Shown: positions 45,915 through 59,453 of the stretch, in pieces | Layout: each line of letters opens with the position of its first letter | Position numbering within the stretch: the first letter of the stretch is position 1 | Assembly: GCF_009730915.1 (NCBI RefSeq) | Contig: NW_024088559.1 | Location: forward strand, 124,001-188,000 | Reading direction: 5' to 3' | Length of the DNA: 64,000 bases | From: Dioscorea cayenensis subsp. rotundata | Lineage: Eukaryota; Streptophyta; Magnoliopsida; Dioscoreales; Dioscoreaceae | Program-made: the position numbers and the translations under genes | The notes under the pieces: model-generated | Seen by the model: only the letters and a program-made list of their open reading frames with translations | Database searches by the model: none | Told to the model about the DNA's origin: nothing

Positions 45915-48900
45915 ATGCCGAGCGTTGCCGTCAAGCTCTACAGCGTCTTCTTCAAGCTCCTCCTCAAGCGCCGCCTCCATTCCCTCCTCCACTCCCCCTC
46001 CTCCTCCCTTTTCGGCCTCACCTCCCGCCCCGACGACTCCTCCACCCCCGCTTCCCCCTCCTTCGGCTCCGACTCCGTCGCCACTAAGGACATCCACATC
46101 GACCCTCTCACCTCCCTCTCCATCCGCATCTTCCTCCCTGATCCCTCCTCTACTGCTGTTCCTCATCACCAGGACCTCTCCCACCTCCGCCGCACTAGCT
46201 ACTCCGGAGCCCACCTTGCCGCTGCCTCCCCTTCCATTGACCAACCCCGCCGCAGCAGCTACGGTAGCCCCACCGACCCTTGCGCGTATAGCGGGTATTT
46301 GCCAACTGATGACGCTTGGCGTCGTCCGGGCTCGAGAAAGCTTCCGGTGATGCTGCAGTTCCATGGAGGCGCCTTCGTGTCCGGTAGTAATACATCGCCG
46401 GCGAATGATTTGTTCTGCCGGAGAATCGCCAGGTTGTGTGATGTGATCGTGATCGCCGTCGGGTATAGATTGGCGCCGGAGAGTCGGTATCCAGCGGCGT
46501 TTGAGGATGGATTAAAGGTGTTGAATTGGCTGGCGAAGCAGGCGAATCTGGCGGAGTGTAGCAAGTCGATGGGTAATTTGAGAAGTGGGGATGCGAGGAG
46601 AGCTGATGGGCAGAGGTATATTGTGGATACTTTTGGGGCTTCTACTGTCGAGCCATGGTTGGCAGCTCATGGTGATCCTTCAAGGTAACCATAATTCTCT
46701 CTTCCTTTCTCTTTTGAACCAAAGTTTTTGTGAGTTGCTTAGTTGGATCTGATATTTGGCTTCTGAACTGAATTTAAATCTTTGATCTTTGGAAGTTTGA
46801 ATCTTTGATCTGCAGTTTGTCTTCTTTTCTATAAAATGATCATTGAATCAAGATTATAGATTAAAGTAATTTAGCATGCGGGTCAGTGTATGATCTTGCT
46901 GAAATTTCAGTTGAACAATTTATTTCTCTCTTATTTATTTTCCTAGGTTTCAGGTTGTAATGTCTATTTAAGCCAAGAGAAGCAGTGTGCTAGTTCCACA
47001 TATGGACGCTTATTATAATGAACATTGGTACATAATTTATTGTTTTAAATTGACAGTCCCCCGAGCTATGGTATACACTAAGAAAACCTAGCGTGTTGAA
47101 TGTTTATTAGACTGAAATTCCACAAATAATAGTTTTACTCATCTAGTTAGTTTTGAGTAAGACGGTCATGAAAGTGTCAGAAGTCAAATATATGAACAGA
47201 TCAGAGTGTCCTTGGAGGTGAAGTTGTTGTGGGATGGGATAACTTCGCTGCATTGCAACCAGTTATCTGGTGATGCAAAACTGAGGTATAACTTTGACGG
47301 CAAATAGATGATTTCTACTCGGATCCTTTTAGCATGATTATTTATTTTTTGCTTGAAGGTTCATAATTCCAATAAACTCAAGGATGTGGTTTAAGTTTTC
47401 CTGATAATCACGGAACCTCTGAATAAAAAAGCTCAAGGCAACACTAAAACAGAGAGAGATGATTTTGAGAATATGATTTCATCAGTAGGCTTATGAGAGA
47501 TAGAAGAGCTATAAGAAGTGGTTATTTGAAACAGTAGAAATGTTAGAAGATTTTGAATTGATTGCATTTTAGATATTTGCAGACATGAGAAAATGGCTGT
47601 TCAGCTGTAGACTTCACTTTGTTGTGTATTCTATTAAACGCCATCTTTGTTGTACGTCTGCTCTTGGGTTTTTATGCTGCATGACGGGTTAGTGTATCAT
47701 TATTACAAATAAAGCTAAGTTTGTTTTGAGGTTGACAGGTGTCTTCCGATAGGCACAACTTCAAAAGTTTAGTACATTAATGTACAACACTTGCTAGCAT
47801 CATGCCTTTGACATGGTACATAGGAGGTCTAAAGGGCTATTGGACAAGCCATTAATTCTATGAAAATTGGTATACCTAAAATGACAATTGTAAGGTGAAT
47901 TAATTAAAAGCTTGCGTGAGTGTTGGTAAGACATTAAAGTTTCTCATTGACTTCTTTTGAACTTGTAATTATGCTTGCCAGCGTATTTGTCTCTTATTCA
48001 TATTGGAAATCTCTGCTTATTTTAAGCAGATACTTAGAGCCAAGAGGATATTGGTGTTTGCGCAATTTTATCAGTCTCATAATTGTTAGAAACTCTTATA
48101 GACCATGGTATTGTATTAAAGGTGTCCTGATATCTTGTTTGTTCATTTATGACTGCATTGATCATTCCGAATCAAGTAGCATTGCAAAATTGACTTTCAA
48201 ACCCCAACACAATTGTCACCTTTGCTGTGTGTTTTGACATTCCTGTTTAACTGGTTGAATGTTAATACCATCATTCAAAGCTTTATCTCCCTTTTATATA
48301 TATATAAATCCCTTTTTTTCCCCTACGAAAGGACCTGCTTATAATTTTGGACACTTGATGATTTTATTCCTCCTGGCCCACCTCACCCTCTAAATCACCA
48401 ATATGTGCTGCAGTTGCCACAGTTAGGACACTCATCTGCTGTTTGTATCATACATACTGTATGGAAGTCACAAGTTCATAACCCTATTGTGTTGCATGCC
48501 AATGTATTTATAAGATGTATATGTTCCATTCTCTAAGCATTTGTTAGCGATCCATGATTTTACTATCTTGTCTGTTTCCTTAGCTGAAATACATGATCTT
48601 TTTATCCTTTACTGAAAACGAATTGTCATACTGTGCACTATGTAAAATAATGCTCCGATGTTTCATCATGACAGATGTGTCCTTCTTGGCGTGAGCTGCG
48701 GTGCAAATATTGCCGATTATGTAGCTCGGAAGGCAGTCGAGGCCAAGAATCTTCTAGATCCTGTTAAGGTCGTTGCACAGGTGCTGATGTATCCTTTCTT
48801 CATTGGAAGTGTTCCCACCCATTCCGAAATAAAGCTAACAAACTCCTACTTTTACGACAAATCCATGTGCCTGCTCGCCTGGAGATTGTTCTTACCAGAG

Positions 48901-49212
48901 TACGAGTTCGACCTTGATCATCCAGCTGCAAACCCACTCGTCCCCGGAAGGGGGCCTCCTTTGAAATGCATGCCACCTACCCTTACAGTTGTAGCAGAGC
49001 ATGATTGGATGAGGGACCGAGCAATTGCATATTCAGAGGAGCTCCGGAAAGTGAATCTCGATTCCCCTGTTCTTGAATACAAGGATTCCGTTCATGAGTT
49101 TGCGACACTAGACATGCTTCTCACATCCCCACAGGCTCAGGCCTGTGCTGATGACATTGCAATCTGGGTGAAGAAATACATATCACAACGTGGTCATGAA
49201 TTCTCTTATTAG
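45915..49212 (+). CDS. CXE16: Alpha/beta-hydrolase carboxylesterase, CXE16 type
   Basis: Two exons, 45915-46684 and 48675-49212, give 435 residues. It matches plant carboxylesterase 16/11 along its length, including the N-terminal MPSVAVKLYSVFFKLLLKRR and the C-terminal KKYISQRGHEFSY. It belongs to the HSL/GID1-like branch of alpha/beta hydrolases; the substrate is unknown. The catalytic triad is S264 in GVSCG, D367 in EHDWMRD and H397 in VHEFATLD. The oxyanion-loop motif reads HGGAF (H150-F154), where relatives have HGGGW. The stretch of about residues 85-140 is Ser/Pro-rich and poorly conserved. The single intron (2.0 kb) splits just before the nucleophile motif and holds no other gene. High GC in the first 300 coding bases contrasts with the rest. 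Confidence 0.95.
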
Positions 49213-51957
49213 AACAGAACTTTTTTATACATAGTAAAGATCATCACTGAGATGTTTTCTCTCTGCTGTAATTATAGTTTCTCTTTGATTTGCGCTGATG
49301 CGATTATCAGGTTTAGCAATTCTTTCTTTCTTTTTTTCTGAAGTATTTCATGATTTTTGTGTTGTGTTGTAATATGAGAAGAGTAGCGATGGTATAATGT
49401 GATGTTATGCCCTTTACTGAACTTCTTATGCATTTATGGTCTTTCTTCTCTTGAGTAATATGGTGTAATGTATGATGGAGGCTTCTTGCATACCTTTAAT
49501 TGTAAAAAAAAAAATGGGAAATTTAATTGATATAGTGATTGAAATTAAAATTTATTATGCAGGGATTAAAATTATATAATGGATTGGATGAAAATCTATA
49601 TTCATTTTCTATTTTTAATCTGATTGGTATTTTTTTTTTTTTAAAGAAATGTTAGGAATACAAGATGCTTTAGTGGTCTGTGTTAAATGAAGTTCTTTGG
49701 TTTATTATATCATTTTTATGTCCCTTGTTTTTTAAGAATTGTGATAATCATGTATCCATATTCCATTGCATTAAATTTATCTTAAATAATTATATTTAAC
49801 TATTCAACCTTATGTACGGATTGTCCACGTATTAATTATGAGCTAAAATTTATTTATTTATTTATTTTATGGTTTTGACCGGAGAACTATTGCATTTTTT
49901 GTCGCTACCAATTTAAAATAATATGCTAGATTAAATAATAAATAATATATATAAAAAAATTGATAAATCAAATTTTAACATGTTTGAGGAAATCAAATAA
50001 CATTAAATGATAGTTTTTGGATGAAGTTAATTTTTAACTGGATTTTATATTTTATTTTATTTTATTAGTTAAGGGTTAGCAATTTTGAATATTTTTATTA
50101 ATAAAATTAGTAGAAATTGATTCATAATTTCAGACCATATGATAAAGAAGATATGAGTAGCGTAAAGGCACATAGCCCGTTAATATAATGAAATTTTATT
50201 CATAATAAAATCTTACTAGAACCATTTGAGTCTTTGTTTCATTCTCTACTTTTATCTTGCAATATTGAGTTGATAAAACTATGTTGGACAAAGCTATTGA
50301 AATAAATTTTAAACCCCTTATATTTTCAAATAAATTGAAAATTTATTAAAAATGATGATAACAATAATCAAATGTTTCATTATCAATTTATTAAATAATA
50401 AATATTGGATCAAGCTCTTAGATAAAAAAAAAATTTACAAGAAAAAAATGTGTGTTTGGATTGAAACGCTTACAATTTTACTGTAGTTATTTAGATTGAT
50501 TATACTTTTTTATTATTAGTTTATATTAAATTCAAATTTTTGATAATGTCTTATTCTACTCAATTAATTATATTTTTTCTCTTTCAAAACTCCTTATAAA
50601 GAATTCTGATATATTTTATAAACTTTTATAGTAAAAAAAAAAGCAATCCAAACCACACTTATTATTTATATAAAATTATAACTCAATAGAAACAATATAA
50701 CAAAAAATATATCATCTTGACTTGGAAAAGTTGATATTACCTTTTGCAGAGGGCATATATGTAATTTTTCTAAATATAAATTTATTTTATTAATAATTAT
50801 GATTTAAAATGTTAAAAAATGTAAAAGAATTTACAAGTAGAAAATTAATGTTGGGTATGCACGCAACTATAAAAATATTTTCACATGTTTTAAATCCATT
50901 AATTATGGCAACGAGTACTTGATTGAATTCTAATAGAGAATATATAGAAAATAATTTCAATTTTTTGAAAAGTATAGAAAAAAAATACAAAGAAATATTA
51001 TATGTTTATTTATAACCTTTAAATTTAACCTTTTATAAAACAAATTATATTTTCAAAATATATTAAACATATATTAGAAATTTCAAAACATCTTAGCCTT
51101 ATTTCATCCTGTATTTGTGGCACATTCATATGTCTTATATGATATATATATATATATATATATACACATGTTAAGTCACATTCTTTTCATGATCACTTTA
51201 TTTATAAATATTGCGAAAATGAATATAAGAAACAAGAATTACACTCTCTTCTTAATAAATAAATTCATTTGGATTGATTTTTAGTGATTTTCATAAGTTT
51301 AAAAGTTATTTAAAATTATATGTAATAATTAAATTTTTAATATCTCAATATGCCACTTGCACTAGAACTTAGATGTTGGAGGAAATCAAATGAAAGGGAC
51401 AAAATACAGGTAATAGCTTTCAATTTTGTTAATATTTTAAGTGAATTTTCTTTACGAATAATGATTTATAATTAAAAAATAAAAAAAATTGAATTATATG
51501 ATTAAAATTTATTTATTTATATCAATATTTTAAATAATAAAAATATTAATTTTAACATCAATTATTTATTTTTGTTTCTTCAACAGGCTTGAGAATAGGA
51601 TTCCTAGGTGATTTAACTGGGGAAGAATATATAACTTTAATGGAAATATCATCTCCTGTCCACCACTTTATTGTTATAAAATATGGTTATAAAATATGGG
51701 GTTTGTCAACATTTTAAAATAAATAAAAATAAAAAAATACAGATGCATGTAATCTTTTTTATTATTGTAAAATAGAAAGCCGTGATAAGAAAAACTCTTA
51801 TAAAATCCACTATTTTAATATATTATGTATATATTAATATATAATTAGCTCTTATTTTTCTAAATAGTTAAAACATTGAAAATTTATTTATTTTTATCAA
51901 TCTGTTTTTTTTTACTTAATATAATTCATAAATGTTGACAATTAAATGTAAGTCCAA

Positions 51958-52030
51958 TATATATATATATATATATATTGCATTGGAAGACTTATAATAT
52001 ATATATATATATATTAATATATATATATAT
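51958..52030. repeat. Two (AT)n tracts with short inverted flanks
   Basis: Two AT runs separated by TTGCATTGGAAGACTTATA. The part GGAAGACTTA is an imperfect inverse of TAAGTCCAAT, which lies just before the first run, so the segment can fold. Confidence 0.6.
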
Positions 52031-52225
52031 CCAATCTACCGGGACGTTTATAAATAACAATTTTAAAGATTTCTAGGACTATTGGACTTGAATTCAATAA
52101 TTATAGATCATACATTAATATAAATAGTAATTATGATCTCAACAGTAACTTTTTAAATTATAACTCACATTCACTTTTAAATCGAGTACAACTCCCAACC
52201 ACTATTTTTTCTTAATTTTTCTTCA

Positions 52226-52261
<36 letters not shown>

Positions 52262-52371
52262 ATTAGCTGGAGACTGGAAGCGAATTGATTTCACTAATAT
52301 ATAGGGTTCTATTTGCAAATAGACCTTGATCCCCATTTTAATTGTCACTCTGGTGTTCCTTTTCTCCATCA

Positions 52372-52392
52372 ATGGTCGTCGTCGAACTCTAG
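52372..52392 (+). other. Possible seven-codon upstream ORF in the DUF971 leader
   Basis: ATG at 52372 reads M-V-V-V-E-L and stops at TAG (52390-52392), immediately before a GTATG donor. If this is the first exon of the transcript, the uORF would precede the real start at 53185. Confidence 0.3.
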
Positions 52393-53184
52393 GTATGATT
52401 TTCCACTTTTTTCTCTTCTTCTAGTACTATTGTTTCGCACGATGGCAATAAGAGTGTCTGAGTGGTGTTGTTGATGATGAAGGATTGGTATTTAACTGGT
52501 TTTTGTGCATTTGGTGATAGAAATGGCAGTTATAATAACATTTGAGGGACTCCTCAATTCACTAACTTTGATCATGTCTCATGAACAAGAAACCCTAATT
52601 TTGGAACTGTTATCTTCTTCCTAAAGTTTTTGTTTTGTTTTTGTTAATTGTTATTTATGAATTTGAGCAACTGTTAGTGTAGTGTTGATTGTGAATTATT
52701 CAAAAGCTGATTGATAATATTTAGTGAGAAAGATGACACTAAGAAACCATTTTTTTTTTTTAACATTGATAGATGCAAAGTAGGATGAATTTAAAAATAA
52801 ATACTTGAAATCTAGTAAACGATAATGCTAAAAAAAATGTTGGTCTTTACTTATAGTTTAATTTTGGTATGAGGTGTTCTAGTGTCAAAAGCATCTGTTT
52901 GAGAAGAAATGGAACCAAGGTCTTGTTTTTCTTATTTTATTGAATGAAAGAGGAAGATATACAGTAGCAGGAGTATAAAACTATGTACATGACATATGGT
53001 CAAAGATAATGGTGATACATAGCTGCTATTGAATAAAAAGTGTATGACATAACTTTTTTCTTAACAAATTTTTATGATTGATAGACATTAACTTGGTTTA
53101 AAGGCTTTATTTACACTGTTGAATTACTTCTTTATCTGTTTTTGGCTCAGTGCAAGATCTTGACCTGACAGGAGCACCAATGTC

Positions 53185-54817
53185 ATGACTGCCTTACTAT
53201 TGGCAGCGGTTCGAGGTGTATGCACTTCTGCACAACCTCCCCGGCTGACCAAATTCACTCTTCATCCTCCCAAAGCTGTAAGCTCTTTGCCTCTTGTCAC
53301 TTATGATGATTGCCTGATGAGATGCATGACCAAGTTCCTGTCCTATTTCTACTTTGTTCATGTGAACATGTAGTATCTGATTGCTTTTTCTACTCTCAAT
53401 TCTTTTCTTATCTACTTTATTTGTTTCATAGGTATGCATGTTTATTTTTTCTAGTGTGGTATGAGATGCAAATTTGTATCGGAAGTCATTAATATAGGTT
53501 TCTACTTCCTACTGCATGACAATTAAAAAGCAGTATATTAATTGGATGTTGTGTCTTTCCCTTTGTGATATTGAACTCAAACTTTGCAAACTATTGATTT
53601 GGTCTGTGTTGAAATCGACATTATGAAGTGCAAATTTATGTCATGCATATTTTTTACAGGTACATGTAGAATTTTCAGATGGGAGCTTATTCAAACTTTC
53701 AGCTGAATTTCTTCGGGTGCATAGTCCATCAGTAGATAGCAAGATAAGATCAATAGGTGGTGAAAAGGTAATTTTTGTTTTGCAAAGTTTAAGTGATATT
53801 TTCTTTCAATGACTTTTTGTTGCTAGAATTCAGTTCAAGGGTTTGTGTACTCTCCTTTACATGAAGATTTTCTGCTAATTCCTATTTACTATCAAATTTG
53901 ATAATGATGCTGATGTTATGATTCTGAATTTCTGATAGATAATACTTTATCAAATACGGTGGAGAATAATTTAATAAAATGGTTTATTACATAACCTAGC
54001 GAAATAAGGGATAGAGATTTAGAGCAAAATGAACTGAATTGATGCTACGGTGGTGAAGATGGAAATTAAAACTTGTGTAGTTTTCAAAAATATGACATGC
54101 ATGTATCTCAAATTATTAACAAGACATGGTTGTAGGGCACTATGGAATTTTACCAAGTCTGTTCCACCAAGCCCTGGCTATCCATTCTAATCCATGAGAA
54201 TAAAAGATTTATATCCAATTGAGCTTTTGATATTCAATCCGGTTGTTATTCTTACTTGTTCTTTTCCATCAAAACATAAATCCATTTTTGAGAAGTGAAA
54301 TGAAGTATGAAGTCAACACTACCTTGAATTATGTTTTAGTGTTTTACTAAGTCACATTGAACTATATAAATGATAACCTCTTCTTCTTAATCTTACCTAG
54401 GCATTTCCAACAAAGCTTGAACTGATGGAATCTAATATATCATCATTGTAATATAAGTATATAAATATGTATGCATGCACGCTATTACTGCTCAATTTAA
54501 AGGTAGTATTCATTCTGTTCGCATGAAGCAGGTGATATTTGGTCGACGGCATGTAGGTATAATGTCAGCAGAACCAGTTGGAAATTATGGAGTGAAGTAA
54601 GCATCTAGTGTCTTTAAATTTACTCTGCGAGTCATTCATGATTTGTGTAAGCCTATCTTTTTTTGTCAGGATAATCTTCGATGATATGCATAAGACTGGT
54701 ATCTACACATGGGATTATTTCTACCATCTAAGTACCAACAAGTTTTCTCTCATGCGAAACTACATAAAAATCTTGAAGAAACATGGCCTTAGTCGAGATC
54801 CTTCTCGGAGAAAATGA
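53185..54817 (+). CDS. Stand-alone DUF971 (GBBH-like N-terminal domain) protein
   Basis: Four exons, 53185-53277, 53660-53767, 54532-54596 and 54670-54817, give 137 residues with closed phases. After a short Ala/Arg-rich N-terminus (a possible organelle presequence), the whole protein is one DUF971 domain. It reads KAVHVEFSDGSLFKLSAEFLRVHSPS, with the diagnostic EPVGNYGVKIIFDDMHKTGIYTWDYFY further on, and ends in a basic tail (HGLSRDPSRRK). This domain forms the N-terminus of gamma-butyrobetaine hydroxylases and the C-terminal part of plastid HCF101 and some bacterial Mrp ATPases. Stand-alone copies have no settled function, and a link to Fe-S proteins has been suggested by domain fusion. The first ATG after a likely leader intron was taken as start. 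Confidence 0.9.
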
Positions 54818-55365
54818 GGCATTATATTGTTTCGAGAATTGTTATTGAAATTTATGCTCTTGAAGAAATTCAAATGTGACCTTATTGGTTTTTAACACTA
54901 TGGGGAATACACAGGTTTTGAAAGAACTCAATATCATCAATTGTATTACTGGAGTGGTTTCCTTATCATTCCAAGATTTGTTGCAATGACACATTGTTTG
55001 TACATTTGTTACTCCATTTAATGATGTTTTTTATGAGATGTATAATTGCTTAAAGTCCCTGTAAATAATTTCAAATGCCTGCATTTTTAGACAAGGCAAC
55101 CAGGAGCAATTCAAACATGACCACCATGAAAATTCCAAAAAACCCGATTCATTTTGGATAAGGAACCTTGGAAATCTCATATCCCTGAAGAAAGGATATG
55201 AATTGTTAGCTGAAAACATATGACAAATACAACTCCAGATACTTCTACAAAGTTGGATACAAATTGAATTTGGGAGAAAGATGGCACCTTATCAAAGCAG
55301 TCTAAGAACTGTTCTGAGCAGATTTTAAACATTTTTTGTTTAATAAAAAATTGGCAATAACAGGT
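54818..55365. other. Tail-to-tail spacer of the DUF971 gene and RPN7
   Basis: 548 bases holding the two 3' UTRs. No other gene or repeat is seen. Confidence 0.6.
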
Positions 55366-58300
55366 TTACAAATCTATCACACGAGAAAGCTTCTGGATCC
55401 TATTCAATAAGAAATCGCCTTGTTTGATGGTTGCTTGATAAAGTGCATTCTTTGCATCCGGCCTGTTTGTTTCAAGAACCCCAGCAACCTTGTCTATTTT
55501 GCAGTGGAGTTTCCCAGCAGCTATGAAGCGTGACAATTCCCTAACAAATAAAAGAAAATTTTAATTAAATACTCCATCGATTTTTATCTTGTAATATTGA
55601 TGTGAGTGATCCTACTAAACATATTAGCAGTCGAAGATAATTACATGATTTTGTAATTGGAATGAGGTAAGTTAGGAACAAGCCATCAACAAGCCATATT
55701 TATCAAAATATAATAAGAGTAATGATTACTATTATCACAATAAAAGAAGAAAATATAACAAAGGATAAGTACTCACAGATCTATGAAATCAACAGTGACA
55801 CCAAATGCTGTTGCCATTGCTTCCATGGTAACACTCTTGTAGGACTCGAGAAACTGAGAATAGATGACAGTTCGGACCTCCCTCATATAGAACCGGAAGT
55901 GAGGCTGCAGATAGCGATCCAGCTTTATCTGCTCAGTCAAGCCAGCTGAAAAGCAAAAAAGTGAGTACATTGCTACAGTGACTTATATACATCAAACGTA
56001 AGTGGCAACACTGGAAAATGACAGCCCTAGAAACCAGAATTGGTCAAGTGTAGTTAGTTTGAGATTTTCAAAGACAATTTATAATGAAGACAAGGATGAG
56101 CACGGAGTGACATCAACTAAGAATAAAAGAGAGCAGACTTGGTCATAGAGATTGATTTGACAAAAGAAGACAATCAAGAGACAAATGTGTGGCATAACTA
56201 GCACAAATGCTTAGATGAGATGCTTCAAATCACATGGAAAGCATAAGTTTTTTAATTTATACATCCACAAAAGAAGCCAAAAAGTCATATTGTGCCCCCA
56301 AAAAAAAAACAGAAGGGAAGAAAGAAATCCATGCATAAGCAAGCTGCACTGGTTAAAGTACTTACAGAATGCAGAGAAGAAAGACTTGTATTGGCACTGG
56401 TAGAGAGAATTCAAAAACTCAGACAGATAAGGGACTTTTCCTATAACAGCCAGTATTTCTGGTGCATCAACCACCTGCAATAGTTTGCATCATCAAGTCA
56501 TCTACAGGCACAGAAAAAATACATACAAGAATACAATAAAAGATTCAAATTACCTTTTGCTTTAGTGAAACTCTGTCCAATGAAATAATGCTGGTGAGGA
56601 CAGTGTAGAAGATGAAGGTATCATAAGGGAATAGTTCATAGGTTGTGAAAGTTGAAATAGAATCCAAAAACAGATTAGCCGCTTTCTTGAAGTTCCTAGT
56701 AGACATACAGTACAGGCCTTCATATACCTTTAAACGGTTTTTCCTCTCCCAATCACCTCCCTCCTCAAATAAGCTGTCATCAATCGGATTACACTTGATT
56801 AAATATCATTAATTGGGTATTATACTAGTATTAACGCTAGCAATTAAAATAATCCTTTCAGAAACCAACTCTTACTTCTTAGCCTTGTCAATGCTTTTGG
56901 AGATAAGATCAAAATCCAAATAGAAAAATCCAAGTTGGAGAGTGTAGAAAACTAGGTCCATCTTTTGACCTACAGCAACTGTTTTGCTCTCAGTTAATTT
57001 GAGTTGCTCCAAAGCCTTTTCCTGCATTTGATAGTCAGTCAGCAACAAACCATGTTTACTACAGGAAGTTCACTTATTAAATAAAGACAATCTGAAAAAT
57101 GCAGACTTGAGGAAAACATACCTTACATCCTATTTGGATGTAAAACAAGGATTTAGCTAGATGAGCTTCACGCACTTCACTTTCACCTAAGTTCTCTTCT
57201 GCATCAACAATCCTATGACATAATGCAAAATGCAACTAAAAGATGAGGACTAGAAGGGTCAAAAACTTAAACAAATGTAAAATGCTCTCATAAGATCAGA
57301 TCAGTAAAAATGGATGTTTAAGTTTCAAACAGTTAAAAAAAAAAGTAATCCATAAAAAGGATAAATATAGCATATTTGTTCAAGAAAATTAACATCTAGA
57401 ATGGGAATAAACATTCATCATATTCATGACCCATTCTTTGACACCATTAACATATTATGAGAAGTTCAAGCATGAAATGATTACCAACGTACTATGATGT
57501 AAACTCATATCAACAAGTAGAACTAGATCCTCATTAAAAAAAAATCAAACCAAGAAGCTTAACAGCTTAAACTAAAGTTCAATATTTAAGAAAATATACT
57601 TCAATTTAACAGAAGATAAAAGAAAAAAATGCTTAAGAAAAACTGCAAACCACAGTTAAGCATCTATATCCATGAATACTCTAGCGGACAAGAAATGTTA
57701 TACAGCCAGCAGTGGATTACGATCCACGTCAGCAGCAGTATCCAACCCAGGGCTAATTACTCTGAATCAGACCCTCCAAACTTAACAATATTTATTACTC
57801 AAAAAATAAAAAATAAAACAAAATAACAGATAAAAACACAAATTCTAAACAATTTATCATTTAAAAGTAATCCTATATATAAGTCTCTTCATGAGAAATA
57901 TATGAGTGTATGTGTTCAATTGTGTGGTCTTTTATGAAAATCACGCATACATATAACCTCATAAAGTTTATCTTTTGAAATATGCCTCCACAAAGTTGAG
58001 ATTTTTGCATATACACCTTTTCGTTATTAACCATGTTTTGTGGATCTGCCAGGAGATCTTCGGGTAATTATTAGCTCAACAATGAAAAGCACAAGTTGCT
58101 TCTCTTGTCATCTGGTATTGAACGTTGAAGGTTAGAAGGTCCTACAGAATCAATATTCTAAGAAATTAAACACCTTCCTCAAGGTTGCAACCATTTGTCA
58201 ATCTGATCACTGCCGCAGGCAAAACAGTGAGTGTACCCTTAAAGATCTTGCTTCCAAACCATGAGAGCTCCAAATTTAAATAAGGGGAAATTTTGGGACA

Positions 58301-59453
58301 CATATTCAGACGACTCCCTAAAACTTCCTTTGAAGAATCAAAAGATAAATGCTGAGACAATCAAATACATGTTCTTCTAACAACAAATTGTAAATAATAA
58401 ATAATAGGGCACTTCTAGAAAGGTGTGCATTAAGCTACATCATAATTCATCTATAGGAGCCTCACAGCCGAAAAATTTGAGTGCATTTCCAAAACGTTTA
58501 AATAAGCTGCCGCAATGACATAATCCATACATAATAGTACAGCATCATAAATGATGAGCAATCATAAACATAGGACTATCTGATATTCCTTCCTAAACAC
58601 TACTAGAACCATTTCCTTCGCTATAAAGCTGATTATAGCTTAAAATCATTAACACATGCTAAAAACTTGAAATTTACAAATTGAAAAACACAAGCTACAA
58701 CTACGTTGCTCAAGTCATTTGCTACCCACCGACTATCAGACTGGGTAGCAGGTGCTTTCAATGCAAACTGTACAAGTTTTATGGACAAAAATATCGTGTA
58801 CAGACTCATTACACAAAGATCATAAACCATTTCTAATCTAACACTCCAATCCAAAGTGAACAATTTTCATATAGACTTCAATTAAAAAACAAATCCATAA
58901 AATCTGATCGCTAATAATTACAAGACAAGAACCACAAATATTCAAGATCCATCAAAAACATAAATTTTCACAGCATATCAAACATTTCAGAACCAAAAGA
59001 AAAAATTGAACTTCCAGAACAAACCCTAGGGTAAGCGATCCAACGAATTTACACCCAAAAAAATGCGCAATCAAATAATAAAAGGGTAAAAAAAAAAAGA
59101 TGAAGAAAAAAGAGGCTCACTTCTCATCGAGCTTCTTGATCTCCTCCTCGTTCCGCTTCCGCATCTCATCCAGCAAACCCTGATCCCTATCAATCAAAGA
59201 GTCCGAAGCAAGACTCTCATAGAGAGAATCCATATCTGCAATCAAGGGCCACCGCCATAAAAACACACGAGAAGCAAGGACAAAAGGGGGAAAGAGAGGA
59301 AGGAGAAGAAGAGCTACCAAGGGATCGGACGGTGGAGACGACCTCATCTCTGAGTCGGACCTTGTCGATATCATCCACATCAGGGTGGGTAAGAAGGAAT
59401 ATCTTGTGAGCTAGCACTAGATGGGGCTCTTGTTTGCCATCTTGCCCCTCCAT
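55366..59453 (-). CDS. RPN7: 26S proteasome non-ATPase regulatory subunit RPN7 (PSMD6)
   Basis: Eight exons on the minus strand: 59453-59318, 59235-59121, 57212-57122, 57021-56876, 56773-56554, 56474-56366, 55945-55777 and 55540-55366. They give 386 residues, matching plant RPN7 (about 387). RPN7 is a PCI-domain subunit of the proteasome lid and helps seat the deubiquitinase RPN11 on the 19S particle. The N-terminal half is helical TPR-like ([42 protein letters not shown] read in order). The C-terminal PCI region includes [18 protein letters not shown], then [20 protein letters not shown] and the closing [20 protein letters not shown]. The ATG at 59453 is the first in frame; the codon two before it is GTG. 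Intron 2 (57213-59120) is 1.9 kb with no gene inside. The gene is divergent from the oxygenase-like gene. Confidence 0.97.

Larger units (their letters stand above)
49213..53184. other. AT-rich spacer between CXE16 and the DUF971 gene, with the latter's leader
   Basis: The first 250-300 bases are the CXE16 3' UTR. About 49500-52250 is AT-rich, with (AT)n tracts at about 51142-51165, 51958-51980, 51999-52030 and 52225-52260, and nothing coding. The last kilobase probably holds a non-coding first exon of the DUF971 gene (ending 52392 at CTCTAG|GTATG) and a leader intron ending at TTGGCTCAG near 53152. Confidence 0.5.

Noticed and set aside
45925-46350. 141-codon plus-strand frame overlapping CXE16 in another frame
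   Set aside because: Almost pure Ser/Pro from CT-rich codons; the CXE16 frame has full homology.
45909-46364. 151-codon antisense frame over CXE16
   Set aside because: Its Gly/Val/Glu-rich translation is the shadow of the GC-rich first exon of CXE16.
47947-48237. 96-codon frame in the CXE16 intron
   Set aside because: No recognisable domain; lies between two well-supported splice sites.
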